DNA of 37,579 nt from a bacterium (GTDB taxonomy: Bacteria; Vulcanimicrobiota; Xenobia; Xenobiales; Xenobiaceae): NCBI GenBank assembly GCA_017444045.1, contig JAFSXO010000047.1:1-37579 (forward strand), in the 5' to 3' direction. Under the pieces are notes generated by a model. The model ran no database searches, was not told where the DNA came from, and was given only the letters and a program-made list of their open reading frames with translations. The translations under genes and the position numbers were made by a program. How positions within the stretch are numbered: position 1 is the stretch's first letter; the number at the start of each line of letters is the position of its first letter. This document shows positions 14,775 through 23,326 of the stretch, piece after piece.

Positions 14775-15197
14775 ATGTTAAAGGGTCGTATTAATAGAGG
14801 TTTTACCCTCATCGAACTCATGATTGTTATTTCGATTATCGGTGTGTTAGCTGGAATCATGGTGCCTAACTTTATGCGCGCCCGTTCTGAAGCCAACCTT
14901 TCTGGATGCGAGTCGAACCTAAAGAATATAAGTACTGCTATTGAAATGTATTTGGTTCGCCACAAGACTCTGCCTTCTGACAATATGGAATTCCTGACCG
15001 AAGATGCTGGCGGCGGTCCCTGCCTCAAGTCCTTGCCCAAGTGCCCCTCGACAGGTACTGTTACTTACACGTTAACAATTGATACTGATAATCCCACTAT
15101 GTACACCGTATCCTGCGGTGGCACTAACCACAGCGGCTGTGATATTCCTACCGACTACCCCTGCTACGTGGCTGGCAAGGGTCTGATTGAGCACTAA
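14775..15197 (+). CDS. type IV pilin / pseudopilin-like protein
   Basis: Prepilin with the classic class III signal: MLKGRINRG then FTLIELMIVISIIGVLAGI, with cleavage by prepilin peptidase expected between Gly9 and Phe10 and the conserved Glu5 of the mature protein present (Glu14). The hydrophobic N-terminal helix ends at NFMRARSEA, and the globular part (CESNLKNISTAIEMYLVRHKTLP) resembles short pseudopilins. Several Cys residues in the C-terminal half may form disulfides. At 140 residues it is normal size. AAGGGAG precedes the ATG. It stands alone, with no assembly ATPase, secretin or other pilin in the window, and has its own terminator. Confidence 0.85.
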   Translation: MLKGRINRGFTLIELMIVISIIGVLAGIMVPNFMRARSEANLSGCESNLKNISTAIEMYLVRHKTLPSDNMEFLTEDAGGGPCLKSLPKCPSTGTVTYTLTIDTDNPTMYTVSCGGTNHSGCDIPTDYPCYVAGKGLIEH

Positions 15198-15234
15198 ACA
15201 TAGAGCTATTCAAGCTTCATAAACATGAAATAAG

Positions 15235-15265
15235 AAAGCGCCAAATGAGCATTTGGCGCTTTTTT
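15235..15265 (+). terminator. intrinsic terminator after the pilin-like gene
   Basis: AAAGCGCCAAAT and ATTTGGCGCTTT form a perfect 12-bp stem around a GAGC tetraloop, followed by TTTT. Read on the other strand it also has a T-rich end (CTTTCTTATTT), so it may serve truD as well. Confidence 0.85.
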
Positions 15266-15318
15266 ATTGCATGAGATATAGCTAAACGCTGTAAAATCCG
15301 GCTGGGCGGGGCGGCTGG

Positions 15319-16347
15319 CTAGTCTTCAGCGATCTCTTCGTCTGAGCCGCTGTCGGTCTTCATGAATTCATTGAGCAGTATGGTTGCGTAGGTTCCCGAA
15401 GGCAGATCGAAACAGAAGACTGGATCGCCGTCCAGCTTTTCTATGCTGAAGTTCTCAGGGCGAAGGCGCATACGCCGCCGGCTTCCTTCCGCTTTAAGGG
15501 AGCGGAAATCGCTCAGATTTAAACCGTGCGCTTCGAGTATGGCCTGCTCGCGTATGGCGGCCTGATTCTGTGCCGGCATCATCTTGTAGCCGAATATGGG
15601 GCCCATCGGGCTGATCTCAAACTGATCCAGGCGCGGCTGCTCTTTATCTGGCTCCAGGCTGACAAAGACACCGCCTCTGGGCAGGTGGCCGAATACGTCT
15701 CCCTCCAGGGCTGTCTCAAACATGCCGTCGTTTATGCGCTGGACTAGGTATTCGTTGAACAGCTGAGACTGAAGTGCCGAGATCATTAGCCATTTGCGCC
15801 ATTTGGGGCCGAACAGCTTTCCCGTTTTCAGTGCCTTTTCGCCTATAGCCGCGTTGCTGCCTTCGCGGCCGAAGCGCTGCGGCCCGTAAAAATTGGGGAA
15901 GCCGTGTGCGCTTAGAATGGCAGATATGTCTTGACAGCGCTTTTCCCAGTCGGGATGAGAATTGCGGACGCGTATGCGGAAGCGGTTGCCCAGCAGATGT
16001 CCTTTGCGCAGCTTATTGCGGTGCTGCCCCAAGATCCTGACCTGAGCTGAGCAGTCTGCTAGAGCGTCAGCATTGACTGTAGCTGGTACCGAAAAGCGCT
16101 GGGTGGTTACGGCCTGGCGGTCCTTCATGCCGGCAAAGCCGATCGCGTCTAGCGGGCAGTTTAGCAGGCGGGCCAGCTCGTTGGCGATAGCCTGAGTCGT
16201 TATCTGGCGTTTGGTTATTTCAAGGATTAAATGCTCCCCATCGCCGCAGGGCTCGTAGGCGGGGAGTTCTTGCACGATAAAATCTTCGGGACAGCAGCGC
16301 AAGCTACCGCCAATCCCGGGTACTGAAGCAGATATAAAAGGTAACAC
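15319..16347 (-). CDS. truD: tRNA pseudouridine(13) synthase TruD
   Basis: Isomerises uridine 13 in tRNA-Glu to pseudouridine. Seen: CCPEDFIVQELPAY at the start, the catalytic stretch GFAGMKDRQAVTTQRFS with Asp76 as the nucleophile, HRNKLRKGHLLGNRFRI, FYGPQRFGREGSNAAIG and the core SALQSQLFNEYLVQRI of the TRUD insertion. Length 342 is near E. coli TruD (349). The GTG start is used as no better codon precedes the conserved N-terminus; its ribosome binding site is poor. It is transcribed opposite to its neighbours and diverges from the large ATPase gene. Confidence 0.93.
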   Translation of the reverse strand: MLPFISASVPGIGGSLRCCPEDFIVQELPAYEPCGDGEHLILEITKRQITTQAIANELARLLNCPLDAIGFAGMKDRQAVTTQRFSVPATVNADALADCSAQVRILGQHRNKLRKGHLLGNRFRIRVRNSHPDWEKRCQDISAILSAHGFPNFYGPQRFGREGSNAAIGEKALKTGKLFGPKWRKWLMISALQSQLFNEYLVQRINDGMFETALEGDVFGHLPRGGVFVSLEPDKEQPRLDQFEISPMGPIFGYKMMPAQNQAAIREQAILEAHGLNLSDFRSLKAEGSRRRMRLRPENFSIEKLDGDPVFCFDLPSGTYATILLNEFMKTDSGSDEEIAED

Positions 16348-16432
16348 AGTGCTTGCTTTTTCGCCTTGTGAGCGATTGTCTCCCCCTTGCTGTTATTGAT
16401 AAATGGCATAGGCGAGCGAAGCAGGGAATTGT

Positions 16433-16472
16433 TTGACATTTGGCAAATCTATAAGTTTGGAATTTGGCAAAA
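16433..16472 (+). promoter_or_regulatory. TTGACA box and two palindromic ATTTGGCAAA boxes upstream of the large ATPase
   Basis: A perfect TTGACA (16433-16438) overlaps ATTTGGCAAAT (16438-16448), an odd-length perfect palindrome. A second copy, ATTTGGCAAAA (16462-16472), starts 24 bp later. The spacing on one strand suits operator sites for a dimeric regulator. I find no good -10 hexamer at the standard distance, so the promoter call is weak. Confidence 0.4.
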
Positions 16473-16506
16473 TATTAAGTCCTTTCGCCTGACCTAGGAG
16501 GCTTTT

Positions 16507-19500
16507 ATGGCAACTATCGGTACCCAGTCATTCAGTCGTTTAGTTGGCGTGCGCAAAAATAAGACGGGAGAAGCCGTCTCCCTGCGCCGCGCATTGGCCG
16601 ATCCAATCCTGGGAGCGAAGGTTCTCGCCAATTTCCGGTTTATCACCCCGCAGTATGATGTGCTTAGGGCGTTCGCCAGCAGTGCGCTTTCCGGGGGCTC
16701 CGTGGCTTTGGCCGGGGCTGGGGGTACGGGCAAATCGAGTCTGATGTTCGCATTAGGGCGCTTGCTTACCGTAGATTATCCCAGCGATGAGTTTACTAAG
16801 CTAAGCGATGTTGTGCAGGATGTGCATTTGGTGCGCGCGCTGGCAGGCCTGCGCACCGCCGGACGCAACTGGCTGATAGCCGTTCCGGATTTTAGCAGCG
16901 GTGATTTCAGTTACGCTATGCGCGGAGCTATAAATGGCGCGCTATTAAGCTCTGATAGAACGAGCGAATTTGTCCCCCAGAATGATACTCTAGTCGCTGA
17001 ATACAGCGATACTGCAGCGTTTCTTCACGAACAGGGCAGCTTTGATGGCCTTTTGATTCTGGGCGATAATTTTGAAGGTATTTTAAGCGACTGTGCGACT
17101 AATGCAGACGGAGACAACGCTCAGGCTCTGCGAGAATTTACTGGCTTCTGTGCTTCCAGTCCCTTCCCGGTGCTTTTTGTTGTCGCGGTTGAGCGCGATC
17201 TGAGCTCCCTGAGTGTAGCCGAAGAGGATCTGCTGCTCGACACCTTCCAGAAGGTTCAGCCTGTAACTCTGCTGGGCAAGAGCGGTGAATGGGAGGATCT
17301 GGTCGCTGCCACAATTCTGTATCATCCCGAGGATGATATCTGGAGCGATGCCGTAGATTATAAGGATTTCCGTTCCATTGTTGAAGGCACTGTCCGTCAG
17401 GGGCTATATGCTGGCAACAGCGACAAATGGTTAAATGATACGGTTGTCTGCGGAGCGTATCCCATACACCCCGCGGCTCTGTTTGCCCTGCCGCGTGTGG
17501 CGATGAATTTAAGCTCCAGCACTAAGACAGCCTTTAGATTTTTTACCGATGAGGGGCCTGGCGGGCTGGCTTATTTCTTGAATAACTATGCTGTAGTGCA
17601 GCCCAATGGCCGCCTGAATCTGTATACCGTTGACTGGCTGTGCACCTACTTCGAAAAGGTTATTCAGACCGACGCACATAACAGCTTTTACACCGCGGCA
17701 TTGCAGAATGCTATTTTAGCGGCGGGCGATGTTCCGCAGTCCAGGCGTATTCTGCGCTTGATTATGATCATGCAGCTTATCGGCCACGACCGTCTGCGTC
17801 CTCAGCTAGAGACAATTATCTGGGCCTTGCATTTAGGCGAACGCGAGGAGCGGACTGTGCGCCATAGCCTTACGCTTCTGCTGCAGAAGAAGGCTCTCGA
17901 GTATTCTGAAGCTACCAAGGAATATCTGCTGCCCGTGCCCAGGCATGAGGTTAATGTTCCGCAGGCCGTACAGCGCAGCCGTAACCGTATGCGCGCTCAG
18001 TTGGATCTGCGCCAGGAGCTGCAGACTGGTCTGCACTCTCTGCGCATTAAAGCGCGTGGCTATAATGAGCGCTATTGCACTGATCGCTGCGGAGCTATGC
18101 GGGCATTTCTTTCTTCAGATGTGTGTGAGCCGTCGCATTTCTTTGAAGTGGTAGACGATTTTGTTGGAAGTATGTCTCCTTATCGCGGCGATGTGCTGTT
18201 CGCTTTTGTTATTCCGAATTCCGAAAGCGATATGCAGGATATCATTGAGCGCATTAAGGAGGGCAAATATAACCATCCGCGTTTGGTTATGGCCGTACCT
18301 AAACAGGCGCACCGTTTTGCCAGCGATATTTTGGAGGTGCGCACTTTAGAGCGTATGCTTAGCCTTGAGCCGCCCTTCTCGGATTCTACAACTGCTGAGC
18401 ATGCTCAGATTGAAAGAATGCTGAAAAAGGTGACTTCCGCTCTGGACGGTTACGCTAACGCTCTGCTGGATCACGAGAATGTTGAGTTCTATTACAATGG
18501 AGATTTGCTGGCGTTTAAAGATGATGAGCAGGTCGAGAATTGGTTAGACGATCATCTGCCCAAGCTGGTGGGTACGCCTCCGCTTATTGCGTCGGCGGAG
18601 CTTATGTCTCTGTGCGACAGCGGCCTGAATCGCCGCAACCGTCAAAGCCTGATTTATTATCTTTTGGTTACCGGAGATTCTATTGCTATCCGCAGCGACG
18701 CCCGCTCCATTAAGAATATGGTCGAACAGAGTCTGGTGCGTACGGGCATTCTGTGCGAAACGATGCGCAAGGGCTTTTGGACTCATTATGCGCTGAATAA
18801 TGAAATACCCGATACGGGCTTGGGCAAGGCGTTCAATACAATTGTCAGCAGGATTCTAGAGACGGCCGAGACCGATACTACGGTGTGTGTTAGAGATTTG
18901 GTGCGTCCCTGGATGGCCGCTCCTCACGCTATGACACCGGCTCTTATGGAGCTGCTTCTGGCTGTAATAATGTGGCGCTGGCCTCGCGAAATTAAACTGT
19001 TTAACAACAATCTGCGCGCTCAGGCCGAATCGCGTCCCGATCTGCTTACAGAGGCTGAGCATACCGCTGAAAATGTGGCCGACATGGTCGCTAATTCCAG
19101 TGACTGGGTGATTTGCTACAGCGAAGCTGATAAGCATCAGAAGCGCTACTTAGAGGGTATTTGCAGTGTCGCTGGCGTCTCTGCCGAGCATGAAGGCTCC
19201 TTCTGGAATTATGCCGCTAAGGCTCTGCTCAATTGGTACAGGTCTTTGGATGCATCCCTGCGTGAACCCGCGCTTATTAAAACCCAGGAGCTGCAAAGAT
19301 TTAATCTGTGCTTGGCTAATGCCGCGGCGCAGGATAATCGCCTGCGCGAGTTCCTTGAGAATAAGCTGCCGACCGTATTGGGGGAGCCTGCGGTGTTCTC
19401 CTGGGTTGCCGAAGCCGATACCCTAGTAAACCGTCTTAAAGATATAAGCGCGAAGCTGGCTGGCCAGATCGCTGAGCGCCGGGAGCTTTTGGAAAAAGAA

Positions 19501-20604
19501 CTGGCGCAGGCCTTTGCTTCCGAGGAAGCTAACGGGAAGGTCTGGTTCGATGAGGCAGAGCGCTGGCTGGCAGCCCTTAAGCCAGATACGCAGATAGGCG
19601 TATGGCAGAGCGATTATGATGCTCTTAAGAATGCGCTGGCTCATCCCCTCGAAGAGCGCCTAGATGCGCTGGTTGTGAGCTTGGGCTATCCTGAAATGCG
19701 CGTTTGGAAAAATGACTGCGCTGCCGATATAGCTGAGCGCATGAAGACTATGCGCTACGCTCTGGATTGGGAGTATTACTGCAGAAGCTACAGGATTGCC
19801 GATGTTCAGCAGGCGGCGGCCAGCTTAGGCCTGGATGTGCTGCGCGCAAGCGGTCTCAGCCGTGAGGGTATCGAAGAGCTGCTGGAGCTTTATCTGCGCG
19901 CTATTGCCTGGCCTGAAGCCATGGACGAGGCAGAGGATGAGTTGGCCTCGGTTATCGTCGCCGACAGCTTGGCTGAGGCCGAGACTAAAGATGTTGGAGA
20001 CTGGCTGTACGAAGATTCCGCAGGGATTATGGAAGGCTTGCCGGTCGTAGCGCCAGCTGACGAGAGTGACGATCTGGGAATTGCCGGATTGGAGTGGGAG
20101 CTCGATGGCAGTGACTTCCTGGAATCTGATGCCGAAGATGAAGAGTATGAGGAGGATGTTCCCGAAGTAGCGGTTGCGGACGAGTCCGACGAAGCTGCCG
20201 AAGCTGTACCCCAAGCAGAGCCAAAGCGCACTAGCGGTCTGTCCTTTGATTTAGCGGCTTTGGTAAGCCGCTTTAGCAAAGCGCGTGCCGATGCCGACAA
20301 AGAAAAGGAAGCTGAGCCTGCCGAAGAGCTGCTTTCTTCTGAGGGAGGCGATGAGGCTGCCGCTGCCATTTATGAGAGTGGCTCTGCGCCAGTGCAGGCT
20401 GAAGAAGCGGCTGTAGAGACAGGCGAAGCAGATCACGATTTCGCTTCTCTTGGCTTTATGAGCCATATGGCTCAGGAGATGCCTGAGTCTAATGCAGCTC
20501 AGGAAATTGTTTCTGAGCCGACCGCTGAGCCCGAAGAATCCAATACAGCTGCGGAAGCAAGCTATGATGATGATCTAGACGACTTGACCTTGCAGTGGCT
20601 GTAA
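16507..20604 (+). CDS. large P-loop ATPase with BrxC/PglY-like (DUF6079-like) layout
   Basis: 1365-residue cytoplasmic ATPase of unknown function. Walker A is AGAGGTGKSSL (Lys76). Walker B is GLLILGDNFEGIL (Asp187), with Asn188 where Glu is usual. Next comes a sensor-like strand (FPVLFVVAVERDL). The following part (HPAALFALPRVAMNLSSSTK, then PGGLAYFLNNY and YTVDWLCTYFEKVI), the winged-helix-like repair and the strand around RGDVLFAFVIPN run in the same order as in BrxC, PglY and DUF6079 ATPases of phage defence. Residues about 1150-1365 are Glu/Asp/Ala-rich and disordered, ending in LDDLTLQWL. TAGGAGG precedes the ATG. No PglZ, methyltransferase or other BREX gene lies nearby, so defence is uncertain. 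It has its own upstream boxes and terminator. Family similarity is from pattern memory, not a search. Confidence 0.6.
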   Translation: MATIGTQSFSRLVGVRKNKTGEAVSLRRALADPILGAKVLANFRFITPQYDVLRAFASSALSGGSVALAGAGGTGKSSLMFALGRLLTVDYPSDEFTKLSDVVQDVHLVRALAGLRTAGRNWLIAVPDFSSGDFSYAMRGAINGALLSSDRTSEFVPQNDTLVAEYSDTAAFLHEQGSFDGLLILGDNFEGILSDCATNADGDNAQALREFTGFCASSPFPVLFVVAVERDLSSLSVAEEDLLLDTFQKVQPVTLLGKSGEWEDLVAATILYHPEDDIWSDAVDYKDFRSIVEGTVRQGLYAGNSDKWLNDTVVCGAYPIHPAALFALPRVAMNLSSSTKTAFRFFTDEGPGGLAYFLNNYAVVQPNGRLNLYTVDWLCTYFEKVIQTDAHNSFYTAALQNAILAAGDVPQSRRILRLIMIMQLIGHDRLRPQLETIIWALHLGEREERTVRHSLTLLLQKKALEYSEATKEYLLPVPRHEVNVPQAVQRSRNRMRAQLDLRQELQTGLHSLRIKARGYNERYCTDRCGAMRAFLSSDVCEPSHFFEVVDDFVGSMSPYRGDVLFAFVIPNSESDMQDIIERIKEGKYNHPRLVMAVPKQAHRFASDILEVRTLERMLSLEPPFSDSTTAEHAQIERMLKKVTSALDGYANALLDHENVEFYYNGDLLAFKDDEQVENWLDDHLPKLVGTPPLIASAELMSLCDSGLNRRNRQSLIYYLLVTGDSIAIRSDARSIKNMVEQSLVRTGILCETMRKGFWTHYALNNEIPDTGLGKAFNTIVSRILETAETDTTVCVRDLVRPWMAAPHAMTPALMELLLAVIMWRWPREIKLFNNNLRAQAESRPDLLTEAEHTAENVADMVANSSDWVICYSEADKHQKRYLEGICSVAGVSAEHEGSFWNYAAKALLNWYRSLDASLREPALIKTQELQRFNLCLANAAAQDNRLREFLENKLPTVLGEPAVFSWVAEADTLVNRLKDISAKLAGQIAERRELLEKELAQAFASEEANGKVWFDEAERWLAALKPDTQIGVWQSDYDALKNALAHPLEERLDALVVSLGYPEMRVWKNDCAADIAERMKTMRYALDWEYYCRSYRIADVQQAAASLGLDVLRASGLSREGIEELLELYLRAIAWPEAMDEAEDELASVIVADSLAEAETKDVGDWLYEDSAGIMEGLPVVAPADESDDLGIAGLEWELDGSDFLESDAEDEEYEEDVPEVAVADESDEAAEAVPQAEPKRTSGLSFDLAALVSRFSKARADADKEKEAEPAEELLSSEGGDEAAAAIYESGSAPVQAEEAAVETGEADHDFASLGFMSHMAQEMPESNAAQEIVSEPTAEPEESNTAAEASYDDDLDDLTLQWL

Positions 20605-20613
20605 GCTTTGGCT

Positions 20614-20637
20614 AAGCCGCAGGTGCGGCTTTCTCTC
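20614..20637 (+). terminator. hairpin after the large ATPase gene
   Basis: AAGCCGC and GCGGCTT pair around an AGGT loop and are followed by TCTCTCT rather than a pure T-run. It starts about 10 bases after the stop codon. Plausible but weak intrinsic terminator. Confidence 0.5.
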
Positions 20638-20721
20638 TGATTTCGCGTCAAAAGGAAAAAGGGATAAAATAACGAAAATATAAAAAGTTGTTTTTTGTTA
20701 TCTCATCAAATCTGATGGTCG

Positions 20722-20757
20722 ACCCTGTAGACCTGCAAAGAGGTCTTAGGAAAGGGT
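20722..20757 (+). promoter_or_regulatory. leader hairpin overlapping the ftsA ribosome binding site
   Basis: ACCCT (20722-20726) can pair with AGGGT (20753-20757), and AGACCT (20729-20734) with AGGTCT (20741-20746) around a GCAAAG loop. The 3' side includes the AGGAAAGGG ribosome binding site of ftsA, so folding could limit translation. A smaller hairpin, CATCA-AATC-TGATG, lies just upstream. Confidence 0.4.
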
Positions 20758-20763
20758 TCTGTT

Positions 20764-22026
20764 GTGGCTCAGTTGCAAACTCTTACAGCTTTAGATATAG
20801 GCTCCAGTAAAGTCGTTTGTGTGATAGGCGGAATCTCTCCTGACGGTGGCTTGAGCGTTTTAGCGCGCGGGATAGCCCCTTGCTTTGGCGTGTCTAACGG
20901 TGTCATAGTCGACAGCGGTCAAACGGTAGAGGCTATTATCAAAGCTGTTGCAGAAGCTGAAACGAGCGGATATTCTGCCAGCCCTGTTTTGGTGGGACTG
21001 ACCTCTGAGAATTTGGTCTTTAGGATGGGCCATGGTGTTACGGCAGTAGCCAATAAAGAAGGCGAGATAACAAATGCAGACAAAGAACGCGCCGAAGCCA
21101 GTGCCAGTATGGTTGGTGTGCCATCAGATCACGAGATCGTGTCGACAGCTACGCGCGCTTTTAATGTAGATGGACAGAAGGATATAATTAATCCTGTCGG
21201 ACTGTCTGGGGTTCGCCTGGAAGCAGAAGCGTATATCTGTACCGCGCCGATGCACTATACTCAGAACATTCGCCGTGTTATCGAGAAGGCTGGGCTGCAC
21301 ATCTCCAAGCAGGGATTTTTGCCCGTTGCTTTGGCGTCTGCTTTGGCTGTGCTTACAGACGAGGAACGGGATGTTGGCGCTCTTGTGGTCGATATCGGCA
21401 TGGGGGTGTCAGATCTGTCCGTCCATTCCGCCAAAGAAGTCGGACACGCTGCCGTGTTGGCTAAAGGCGGGCGCTTTATTGCCGATGATGTGGCTGGCCA
21501 TTTTAATATAACTAAGAGCGAGGCTGAGCGCTTATTTAGGGAATATGGCATCGCAGCGGCAGAGTATTTGAGCCCTAAAGTCGCTAATGAGCAGGTTACA
21601 GCATTGTCTGCGTCAGGCGACACCGATGTACGTATCAGTCGCCGCGAGCTAGCCGATGTTATTGAAGCCAGACTTCAGGAAATAATCGGCTGGGTTAAGG
21701 AGCATATGGCTGAGGCACGGGAGCAAGGCTTGGCCGTATCCGGTGTAGTTCTCACCGGAGGCGTATCACTATTGCCTGCCATTGACCATCGCTTTAGCAA
21801 GGATTTGGGCGTAACGGTACGCGTTGCGGCTCCCTGCCGTCTGGAGGCTATTCCCAAAAATCTGGATTCGCCGCTTTTTTCGGCGACAGTCGGCCTCTTA
21901 GCATTTGGGGCACATATGGCTAAAAACTCTATTTCAGATGAAACGGACGATCGTGCCGATTCGCATAGCGGTCCGTTTGGATGGTTCTGGAAAATAGCCG
22001 ATTGGTGCAGTAGGATGTTTACGTAG
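20764..22026 (+). CDS. ftsA: cell division protein FtsA
   Basis: Actin-family protein that tethers the division ring to the membrane. Phosphate 1 motif LDIGSSKVVCVIGG, phosphate 2 motif VVDIGMGVSDLSVH, and adenosine motif GVVLTGGVSLLPAI are all present, along with the 1C subdomain (TATRAFNVDG to GVRLEAEAYICTAP). The C-terminus FGWFWKIADWCSRMF is an amphipathic helix, the membrane target sequence of FtsA. Length 420 equals E. coli FtsA. The GTG start follows AGGAAAGGG. The usual partner ftsZ is not downstream; nrdR follows after 2 bases. Other actin-like proteins such as PilM or EutJ are less likely given the tail helix. Confidence 0.92.
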   Translation: MAQLQTLTALDIGSSKVVCVIGGISPDGGLSVLARGIAPCFGVSNGVIVDSGQTVEAIIKAVAEAETSGYSASPVLVGLTSENLVFRMGHGVTAVANKEGEITNADKERAEASASMVGVPSDHEIVSTATRAFNVDGQKDIINPVGLSGVRLEAEAYICTAPMHYTQNIRRVIEKAGLHISKQGFLPVALASALAVLTDEERDVGALVVDIGMGVSDLSVHSAKEVGHAAVLAKGGRFIADDVAGHFNITKSEAERLFREYGIAAAEYLSPKVANEQVTALSASGDTDVRISRRELADVIEARLQEIIGWVKEHMAEAREQGLAVSGVVLTGGVSLLPAIDHRFSKDLGVTVRVAAPCRLEAIPKNLDSPLFSATVGLLAFGAHMAKNSISDETDDRADSHSGPFGWFWKIADWCSRMFT

Positions 22027-22028
22027 TT

Positions 22029-22502
22029 ATGCATTGTCCTTTTTGTAGCCAAGAAGATACCCGCGTGACCGATTCGCGAGTATGGGACAATGGTGACAGC
22101 ATTAGGCGTCGCCGCGAATGTCCGTCGTGCAAGCGCAGGTTTTGGACATTTGAAAGGCGTGATACGTCTCTTTTATGGGTGCTTAAGAAAAACGGCAGCC
22201 GCCAGGCCTTTGACCGCGGTAAAATTCGCGCTGGTCTGGATCAGGCTTGCCGCAAACGCCCTGTGTCTTCTGAAACTAAAGATGCTATCGTCGACGAGCT
22301 TGAGCGCGATTTAAGAGCGTTGGCTACCGATGGCATAATATCGTCAGTTACCATAGGTGAGCTCATCATGGAAAGGCTGATAGATATAGACGAAGTCGCA
22401 TATGTGCGTTTTGCTTCAGTGTATAAAGCATTTAATGACGTTAATAGCTTTTCTGACTTTTTGGCAGAAATGAGCAAACGGTGTAAAAACGAGGAGAAAT
22501 AG
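22029..22502 (+). CDS. nrdR: transcriptional repressor NrdR
   Basis: Zinc-ribbon and ATP-cone repressor of ribonucleotide reductase genes. The zinc ribbon MHCPFC...CPSCKRRF is complete (two Cys pairs), and RRRRECPSC follows the family closely. The ATP-cone runs from VLKKNGSRQAFDRGKI through RPVSSE to VAYVRFASVYKAFNDVNSF. Length 157 is standard. It begins 2 bases after ftsA, and its TAG stop shares a base with the GTG of the next gene, so it is in the middle of a tight operon. In many Firmicutes nrdR lies just downstream of ftsZ. No ribonucleotide reductase gene is in the window. Confidence 0.95.
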   Translation: MHCPFCSQEDTRVTDSRVWDNGDSIRRRRECPSCKRRFWTFERRDTSLLWVLKKNGSRQAFDRGKIRAGLDQACRKRPVSSETKDAIVDELERDLRALATDGIISSVTIGELIMERLIDIDEVAYVRFASVYKAFNDVNSFSDFLAEMSKRCKNEEK

Positions 22503-23323
22503 TGAGTACTTCTATAGTCGAATGTGTTAACGCTGCTGTGGCAGCCGTTCGCGCTAAAACAGATTTAGTTCCGCAAATTGCTATGATTTTAGGCTCCGGA
22601 TTGGGCAGCCTAGCCGATGAGGTAGAGAACCCTGTTGCCGTTTCGTTTAGCGACATTCCGGGGTTTGCCACTTCTACCGTATCCGGACATGTAGGCGAGC
22701 TGGTTATCGGCACCCTTGAAAATCATGTCGTTTGCATTATGCGCGGCCGTGTGCATTACTATGAAGGCATAAGCATGCGCCAGGTAACCTTCCCGGTTCG
22801 GGTTATGAAGGCTTTAGGTGCTAGCACCTTATTCGTTACCAATGCCAGCGGCGGTATATCTCCGCAGTTTAAGGTTGGCGATCTGATGCTGATAAGCGAT
22901 CATATTAATTTCACCGGAACCAATCCTCTGATTGGCCCCAATGAAGAAGAGCTTGGCCCCCGCTTCCCCGCTATGTCTCGCGCTTATGACGAAGGTCTGC
23001 GGAATAAAGCTAAGCAGGTCGCCGCTAAATTGGGCGTTGAGCTGCATGAGGGTGTGTACTGGGGCAACTCTGGGCCGTCTTACGAGACTCCAGCTGAAAT
23101 TAAAATGATCGGCATTCTCGGAGGCGATGCGGTAGGCATGTCGACCGTTCCCGAAGTCATCGTAGCTTCCCATGCCGGAATGCGCGTGCTGGGTATATCC
23201 TGTATTACCAATGTGCTGCATCAGGGGCCGTCTACAGATACTCACACCGATGTGCTTAAAGCCGCTAGCGACGCGCGTCCTCGTTTTATCAATTTGGTTC
23301 GCGGTATTGTTAAGGAGATATAA
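22502..23323 (+). CDS. punA: purine nucleoside phosphorylase (trimeric type)
   Basis: Cytoplasmic enzyme that cleaves inosine/guanosine-type nucleosides with phosphate to base and ribose-1-phosphate. Seen: MILGSGLGSLADE, GHVGELVIG, MRGRVHYYEG (phosphate loop), FVTNASGGIS, the purine-binding Glu in GPSYETPAE, GGDAVGMSTVPEV, and ISCITNVL with the Asn that selects 6-oxopurines. Length 273 is normal. The GTG overlaps the nrdR stop by one base, with GAGGAG ahead. It is followed 3 bases later by the pyrimidine enzyme, giving a nucleoside salvage pair. A second paralogue with a signal peptide lies at 31605. Confidence 0.94.
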   Translation: MSTSIVECVNAAVAAVRAKTDLVPQIAMILGSGLGSLADEVENPVAVSFSDIPGFATSTVSGHVGELVIGTLENHVVCIMRGRVHYYEGISMRQVTFPVRVMKALGASTLFVTNASGGISPQFKVGDLMLISDHINFTGTNPLIGPNEEELGPRFPAMSRAYDEGLRNKAKQVAAKLGVELHEGVYWGNSGPSYETPAEIKMIGILGGDAVGMSTVPEVIVASHAGMRVLGISCITNVLHQGPSTDTHTDVLKAASDARPRFINLVRGIVKEI

Positions 23324-23326
23324 ACA

